Below, piece by piece: positions 5,479-9,627 of a DNA stretch of 9,627 nucleotides (position 1 is the first letter of the stretch; each line of letters begins with the position of its first letter). This DNA comes from Myxococcales bacterium (GTDB taxonomy: Bacteria; Myxococcota; Bradymonadia; UBA7976; UBA1532), in the NCBI GenBank assembly GCA_020430675.1, contig JAGQJJ010000095.1, positions 1 through 9,627 on the forward strand, written 5' to 3'. The notes below the pieces were generated by a model. The model saw only the letters and a list, made by a program, of their open reading frames with translations, did not search any database and was not told the DNA's origin. The translations under genes were made by a program, and so were the position numbers.

Positions 5479-8235
5479 ATGAAACGGCACATCCTTGCCC
5501 TGCTGACCCTCGGCCTCGCCATCGGCGGCGGCCTCGCCCTGCGGGGCCTCAATGGCAACCTGGCCGGCAAGGCCATCGGCGAGAGCGGCCATGGCGCGCT
5601 CGATGCCTTCCGCGTGCACGCCGCCAACGCCTGGGCCGACGCCGCGCTCTCGGGCGACGCGCTGGCCGACGGTGCCCTCCTGACCCAGGTGCGCTCCGAC
5701 TTCGACTCGGACCTGGGTTCCGTGCGCATGGCGGGCAGCATGGTGCGCTTCCAGCCCGCCGCCAGCGGGGGCCACGACTACAAGGAGACGGTCGACATCC
5801 TCGCCTTCCGCGGCGACCCCAACCTGCTCGGCGGCGGTCTGGTCGGCGAGACCGGCTCGGTCACCGCCAACGCCAGCGCTTTCGGCGCAACGCATCACAT
5901 CACCTTCACCAAGAACTACGCCGCGCCGGTCGTCTTCGCCCAGCTCGCCACCTACGCCGGCGCGCAGCCGATGGAGGTGCACGCCGCCAACGTCACCACG
6001 AGCGGCGCCGACCTCATCTACTTCGAACCCAACACGTTCGACGGCGCGCATATGAGCGAGACCGTGCACTACGTCGTGCTCGAGTCGGGCGTCTACACCC
6101 TCAACGACGGCCGGGCGCTCTACGTCGGCAAGCAGGCGCAGAACGGCGGCGCGCGCGGCTACGACGCCTCGGCGGAAATCCTTTTGCCCAACAAGAGCTT
6201 CGGCGAGCCGATCGTCATCACCACCCTCCAGTCGGTGAGCCGGCCCGGCTTCGCGAACACGCGGGTCAAGCTCATCGACGATGGCAGCGACCTCTACAAG
6301 GGTTTTGCCTTCCGGTTCGCCCACGAAGATGACTACTCGCTCCAAGATGGCATCGCGATGACCCGGTCGGTCGGCTTCCTGGCGCTCTACCGGCCGTGGA
6401 CGGTGCAGCCCGGTCGGGTGGAGCTGCGCTCGGGCAACAACAAGTACATCGGCTTCGACCTGGCCGGCCGGCCGCGCGGCACCTGCATCAACCTGGGCGA
6501 GACCGACCTCAATGGCACCGCCGACCGCATGATCATCGCCGCGGCCCAGGGCACGATGCAGGTCTCGGTCTACCCGAACGAAAACTGTGACATGGTCTAC
6601 GGCGGCGAATTCCAGACCAGCGCCCAGACGGCGACCTTGCTGTGGCTGGGCACCACGCTGCCGGTCGCTTCGATCCGCGTGACCTGGAACACGGTCGCGT
6701 CGGTCACCGAACGCACCTCGTGGCACGACGGCGATGTCATCGTGCAGAACGAGAGCGCGTTTCTGACCATCGACAACGGCGAGCTGCGCCTCTTCCGGGT
6801 CAACGAAGCCGACCGCACGCTCTGGCAGGTCTGGTCGACCAGCACCAGCGGCCGCGTCGCCGAGGTGCGCTTCCTCAACAACGGCAAGGTCGCGGCCTAC
6901 GACGAGTATGGCGCGATGATCTGGTCGACGGCCACCGCCAACAAGGGCGTGACCCAGATCATGATCGATGACACCTGCCTGGTGCGCATCGCCACTGACA
7001 CGGGCGACCCGGCCGCGACGCTGGGCGAAGGCACCTGCAACGAAGGCGCGCCCACCGCGGCGGTGCCTTCGATGCCGGGCCTGCAGGTGGCCTACGTCGA
7101 CCTCGACCGCGACGGCAACAACGAACTGGTGATCATCGTGAAGAGTCCCGATGGCACCGGTGCCATCATGTACGACCCGCTGGGCATCGCCGACCTGCTG
7201 ACGACCTATGGCTTCCACGTGCCCGCTGACTTCTGGAACCTGCTCAGCCCGACCCAGCAGGCCGTGCTGCTGACCCAGGTGCCGGCCGACCGGGGCTATG
7301 GCGAGACGATCGAAGGCGAAGAGGCCGAAGAGCTGACCCTGGAGTGGGACGCCCTGGTCCTGACCCGCCCCTACAACGTCATTCACTTCGAGTTCGCCTT
7401 CGATGGCACCGGCATCTCGGTCAGCGACCGCATCGGCCCCGCCCAGGGTTCGATTCAGGTCGGCAACGTGCACTTTGTCATCGACGACGATGAGTACGGC
7501 GCCGGCTTCGAGATCGGCGCCAACGTGCTGACCATGCAGGTCACGGTGGGCGGCGTGGTCACCGTCTCGGGCTCGGTGGGCACGGTCAACGGCGCGCTGA
7601 ACATGGACCGCAATGGCTTCGTGATGGGCGCCGAGGCCAGCGTGGTCGGGGTGGCCTTCACCCTTGGCAACGAAAACGGCAGCTACGTGGGTCTCAACGC
7701 CGACATCGGCGTGGGCTTCTGGGCCGCGGTCTCGGCGGGCAAGAACGGCCAGTATGGCTTCAGCCTCTCGGTGCCGGTGGTGCCGGTGGGCGTGGCCATC
7801 TACGTCTCGGGCGACGATGTCATCATGGCCTACGAGTTCACCCGCGACTGGGCCATCGTCGGCGCCGAGACGGTCGAAGAGCTGGCGCCGCAGCTCTGGG
7901 CGAAGAGCTCGGAGTGGATCGTCAACCACGACGCCGGCGTCGTCACCCGGTTCGAGAACGCCGCCGCCGACACCCGCATCTATATGAAGCGCGCCGAGAC
8001 CGAGGTGAAGGTCATCATCAGCGACACCAGCCACACGTTCGAGACGGTCATCGATGACCTCGACGACCTCGAAGACGGGCTCGCTGCCATCGGCGGCCAG
8101 ATCACCGACACCGTCGACACCATCGGCAACACCCTCGAAGACTGGGCCAACGGCGTCGGCCAGTTCGCCACCAACGCCTACGGCTCGCTGATCAACGGGG
8201 CCAAGACGATCTACAAGAAGGTCAAGTTCTGGTAA
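5479..8235 (+). CDS. Large secreted mosaic protein with lectin-like domains and amphipathic C-terminal tail
   Basis: The 918-residue product starts with Lys-Arg and a hydrophobic run (5-21), a likely signal peptide without a clear cleavage site. Two tandem similar beta modules follow at about 125-205 and 232-307. Each has a PVV/PIV strand (APVVFAQLATY; EPIVITTLQSV) and an aromatic closing strand (ETVHYVVLESG; VGFLALYRPW), as in H-type-lectin-like modules of bacterial secreted proteins. Residues 310-402 weakly recall a beta/gamma-crystallin fold (SVYPNENC, VASIRV). Residues 415-505 look like a bulb-type lectin (DGDVIVQNES, WQVWST, NNGKVAAYDEYGAMIWST). Four cysteines (336, 370, 500, 520) could form two disulfides. 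DLDRDGNNE at 541-549 is a DxDxDGxxE calcium-loop motif. Residues 650-780 are a Gly/Val-rich beta region, and 855-918 a predicted amphipathic helical tail. The codons are strongly biased, suggesting high expression. Role inferred only: glycan-binding adhesin or effector. No known catalytic motif is seen. Confidence 0.85.
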   Translation: MKRHILALLTLGLAIGGGLALRGLNGNLAGKAIGESGHGALDAFRVHAANAWADAALSGDALADGALLTQVRSDFDSDLGSVRMAGSMVRFQPAASGGHDYKETVDILAFRGDPNLLGGGLVGETGSVTANASAFGATHHITFTKNYAAPVVFAQLATYAGAQPMEVHAANVTTSGADLIYFEPNTFDGAHMSETVHYVVLESGVYTLNDGRALYVGKQAQNGGARGYDASAEILLPNKSFGEPIVITTLQSVSRPGFANTRVKLIDDGSDLYKGFAFRFAHEDDYSLQDGIAMTRSVGFLALYRPWTVQPGRVELRSGNNKYIGFDLAGRPRGTCINLGETDLNGTADRMIIAAAQGTMQVSVYPNENCDMVYGGEFQTSAQTATLLWLGTTLPVASIRVTWNTVASVTERTSWHDGDVIVQNESAFLTIDNGELRLFRVNEADRTLWQVWSTSTSGRVAEVRFLNNGKVAAYDEYGAMIWSTATANKGVTQIMIDDTCLVRIATDTGDPAATLGEGTCNEGAPTAAVPSMPGLQVAYVDLDRDGNNELVIIVKSPDGTGAIMYDPLGIADLLTTYGFHVPADFWNLLSPTQQAVLLTQVPADRGYGETIEGEEAEELTLEWDALVLTRPYNVIHFEFAFDGTGISVSDRIGPAQGSIQVGNVHFVIDDDEYGAGFEIGANVLTMQVTVGGVVTVSGSVGTVNGALNMDRNGFVMGAEASVVGVAFTLGNENGSYVGLNADIGVGFWAAVSAGKNGQYGFSLSVPVVPVGVAIYVSGDDVIMAYEFTRDWAIVGAETVEELAPQLWAKSSEWIVNHDAGVVTRFENAAADTRIYMKRAETEVKVIISDTSHTFETVIDDLDDLEDGLAAIGGQITDTVDTIGNTLEDWANGVGQFATNAYGSLINGAKTIYKKVKFW

Positions 8236-8285
8236 GGAGCTGGCAACCGGTCGCCCCGAGCCTTCTCGCGGCGGCCGCGCTGCGG

Positions 8286-8291
8286 CATGAT
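8286..8291 (+). promoter_or_regulatory. Candidate -10 hexamer for a leaderless transcript of the peptidase-like gene
   Basis: CATGAT is placed 6 nt before the ATG at 8298, with no Shine-Dalgarno sequence at a usable distance. TTCTCG lies 17 bp upstream as a poor -35 candidate. If real, the gene has its own promoter rather than depending on read-through from the secreted-protein gene 62 bp upstream. Confidence 0.35.
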
Positions 8292-8297
8292 AGGTCG

Positions 8298-9176
8298 ATG
8301 CGCAGCGACCCCCCCGCGATCAACCCACCCGGCCTGCCCGAAGGCGGGCGCGTCGTGCTCTTCGCCGCCGACGGCGCCCCTTCGGCCCACGCCCACGCCC
8401 TGCGCGCCCGCGGCTTTGAGACGGTCATCGAGACCCGGGCCACCGACCCCGAAGTGTTCGCGGCCTGGCTCGCCGATGCCACCGTGCATGGCATCGTGAC
8501 GCTCGCCCCACCCAAGCTCGACGCCGATGCCTTGCGCTGCCATCCGAAGGTGCTCATCGGCCCAGGGCTGCGCGTGCCGGGACTGCGCACCTTCGCCACC
8601 CTCGACGCCGCCCTCGCCGAAGCCGCGGCGCCGCGTCCCATGCCCCCCACGCTGCGCGCCGCGCTCGCGCTGGGCGCCGAGGTGCGCGCGCGCCACCCCG
8701 AGGCCGATTTTGATGGCTATGGCAAGGGCGAGGATCGCTACGTTTGCACCTCATATGCCATCGAAGCCTTGCGCCGTGCCGGGGTCGAGATCACGCCCAC
8801 GCTGAGCGATGGCATTCACATCGAGCGTTTTTCGGCCCCACTGACCGAAGCCGTGGCCCGCGGTGACGCTGAGATCCAAGGCATCGCCTGGGCCCTGCCC
8901 CAAGCGGGCGCCGGCCGTGCCATCGCGGTGGCCGATCTGCGGCCGGGCGACTTCGCGCAGTACTGGTACGGCCTGGGCGATGGCATCGCCGGTCACGTGG
9001 CCCAGGTCGCCGCGGTCGTGCCCGGCGGCGTGCGCATGCACGGCGCGCATCGCAGCACCCGCGGCCTCGCGGTGCACCCCGAGGTCATCCGCACCGACAA
9101 CAAGCTCGCCTTTTTTTCCGTGCGCCCCGCCGTCAACGAAGCCGGCGACACCAGCGGTCCGACACTGCTGAAGTAG
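8298..9176 (+). CDS. Two-domain protein with NlpC/P60-like (papain-fold) cysteine peptidase or amidase domain
   Basis: The 292-residue product has two parts. Residues 18-110 read as an alpha/beta domain: strands RVVLFAADG, FETVIE, GIVTLA and KVLIGPG alternate with Ala-rich helices. I do not recognise this domain. Residues 118-277 look like a papain-fold amidohydrolase. C150 sits in YVCTSYAIEALRRAG, the usual nucleophile-helix pattern. LRPGDFAQYWYG (214-225) resembles the LxxGD segment of NlpC/P60 proteins, and H233 in GHVAQVAAV fits the catalytic histidine. H248 or H251 (MHGAHRST) could supply the third residue. Such enzymes cut peptidoglycan peptides or other amides. No signal peptide or membrane segment is seen, so it is cytoplasmic unless exported by another route. 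It lies 62 bp after the secreted lectin-like gene on the same strand and converges on the next gene with a 13-bp gap. The start is supported only by the leaderless-type hexamer. Confidence 0.75.
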   Translation: MRSDPPAINPPGLPEGGRVVLFAADGAPSAHAHALRARGFETVIETRATDPEVFAAWLADATVHGIVTLAPPKLDADALRCHPKVLIGPGLRVPGLRTFATLDAALAEAAAPRPMPPTLRAALALGAEVRARHPEADFDGYGKGEDRYVCTSYAIEALRRAGVEITPTLSDGIHIERFSAPLTEAVARGDAEIQGIAWALPQAGAGRAIAVADLRPGDFAQYWYGLGDGIAGHVAQVAAVVPGGVRMHGAHRSTRGLAVHPEVIRTDNKLAFFSVRPAVNEAGDTSGPTLLK

Positions 9177-9189
9177 AGGTGCGCGGCTG

Positions 9190-9627
9190 TCAGTCTTTGT
9201 CCGGCGGCAAGTGGCGGCGCAGTACACTGCGCCCGACAAACTCGATGCCATTCTGGGCCAGACGAAACACAGTCTTTTCCGTACGGGCGAAATCCGCCTT
9301 GCCCGAAGCCACCCAGAGCCAACGCGCGACCCGCCGGCCAGGCACCAGATGTCCGCTGAGCTGACGTTGGGCCGCGGCCTTCTTGTCGATGATGGCCCCC
9401 ACCTCGCGGTCATGCGCCGGGTGGACCTCAAGGCCAACGACCGCACCTCCCGATGCGTGACCCAGCAGGTAGTCCCATCGCGGTTCAGCCGGATGGCTGA
9501 CCTTCAGGGCGGCATCAAGATTGACGCTGTCGGCAAACGCATCGCGGACGTCGGTTGCGAAGTGCTGGCGATCGCCGCGCTCCACGGCGCCGAGTCCGTC
9601 CCGGACTTCAGCGCGCACTGTCGACAT
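9190..9627 (-). CDS. Hypothetical protein (possibly N-terminally partial)
   Basis: The frame is open from the right edge to the TGA at 9190-9192 and encodes 145 residues beginning at an ATG on the last base of the window. Coding may continue upstream, so the N-terminus is unproven. I do not recognise the family. The sequence is protein-like: a RWDYLLG segment (50-56), GAVVGLEVHPAHDREVGAIIDKK in pieces at 61-83, and RWLWVASGK at 102-110, then an FRLAQNGIEFVGR stretch (121-133). The D52/E67/K82-K83 order on alternating strands loosely recalls PD-(D/E)XK nuclease folds, but the E-x-K signature is not met (E-V-H), so no function is given. No signal peptide or membrane helix is seen. By hand count about 40 of 145 codons end in A or T, clearly more than in the neighbouring genes, which hints at a different origin. 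Confidence 0.6.
   Translation of the reverse strand: MSTVRAEVRDGLGAVERGDRQHFATDVRDAFADSVNLDAALKVSHPAEPRWDYLLGHASGGAVVGLEVHPAHDREVGAIIDKKAAAQRQLSGHLVPGRRVARWLWVASGKADFARTEKTVFRLAQNGIEFVGRSVLRRHLPPDKD

Noticed and set aside
5431..8034. An 867-codon antisense frame opposite the secreted lectin-like gene
   Set aside because: The product is His/Asp/Val/Gly/Arg-rich and repetitive, as expected when the opposite strand has strong GC third-position bias. The plus-strand frame has a signal peptide, an RBS and recognisable beta modules.
8267..8279. CGCGG-CGG-CCGCG hairpin as a terminator for the secreted-protein gene
   Set aside because: Only 5 pairs with a 3-nt loop and no T-run; similar short repeats are common by chance here.
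1..9627. CRISPR array, tRNA, rRNA or insertion sequence
   Set aside because: No spaced direct repeats, no tRNA-like cloverleaf or rRNA segment, and no transposase or terminal inverted repeats were recognised on reading both strands.

Overview
The window is very GC-rich and dense with long overlapping open frames, most of them shadows. Its content suggests a Gram-negative, myxobacterium-like (Myxococcota or related deltaproteobacterial) genome: a large exported multiheme cytochrome c, an ECF sigma/anti-sigma pair with the region-4 and sensor style common there, and a large secreted mosaic protein with lectin-like modules. The taxonomic guess is inference only; there is no rRNA or marker gene here.

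Layout. Minus strand, left side: a 3'-truncated exported multiheme cytochrome c (2168 down to the left edge, six CXXCH motifs visible), preceded 60 bp upstream by a fatty acid hydroxylase/sterol desaturase-family membrane di-iron enzyme (3113-2229). A 74-bp divergent gap leads to the plus strand: a DUF488 protein (3188-3709), an ECF sigma factor (3866-4345) and its membrane-bound zinc-finger anti-sigma factor (4342-5091), whose start overlaps the sigma stop codon by ATGA. A 387-bp non-coding stretch rich in inverted repeats follows, then a 918-residue secreted multidomain protein (5479-8235), then a 292-residue protein with an NlpC/P60-like cysteine-peptidase signature (8298-9176). At the right edge a convergent hypothetical gene (9627-9190, minus) has visibly lower third-position GC than its neighbours.

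How the genes may work together. The most interesting structural signal is a pair of about 51-bp gap-free similar elements, one upstream of the sigma gene (3730-3780) and one upstream of the secreted-protein gene (5336-5386), at nearly the same distance from the start codon (85 and 92 nt). The differences in the core are all transitions. This suggests, without proving it, a shared regulatory signal: the sigma factor could control its own operon and the secreted lectin-like protein, or both could carry a related structured leader. Three genes (3188, 3866, 8298) lack a Shine-Dalgarno sequence but have a YANNNT hexamer exactly 6 nt before the start codon, as expected for leaderless transcripts. 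The cytochrome and the secreted protein have clear Shine-Dalgarno sites.
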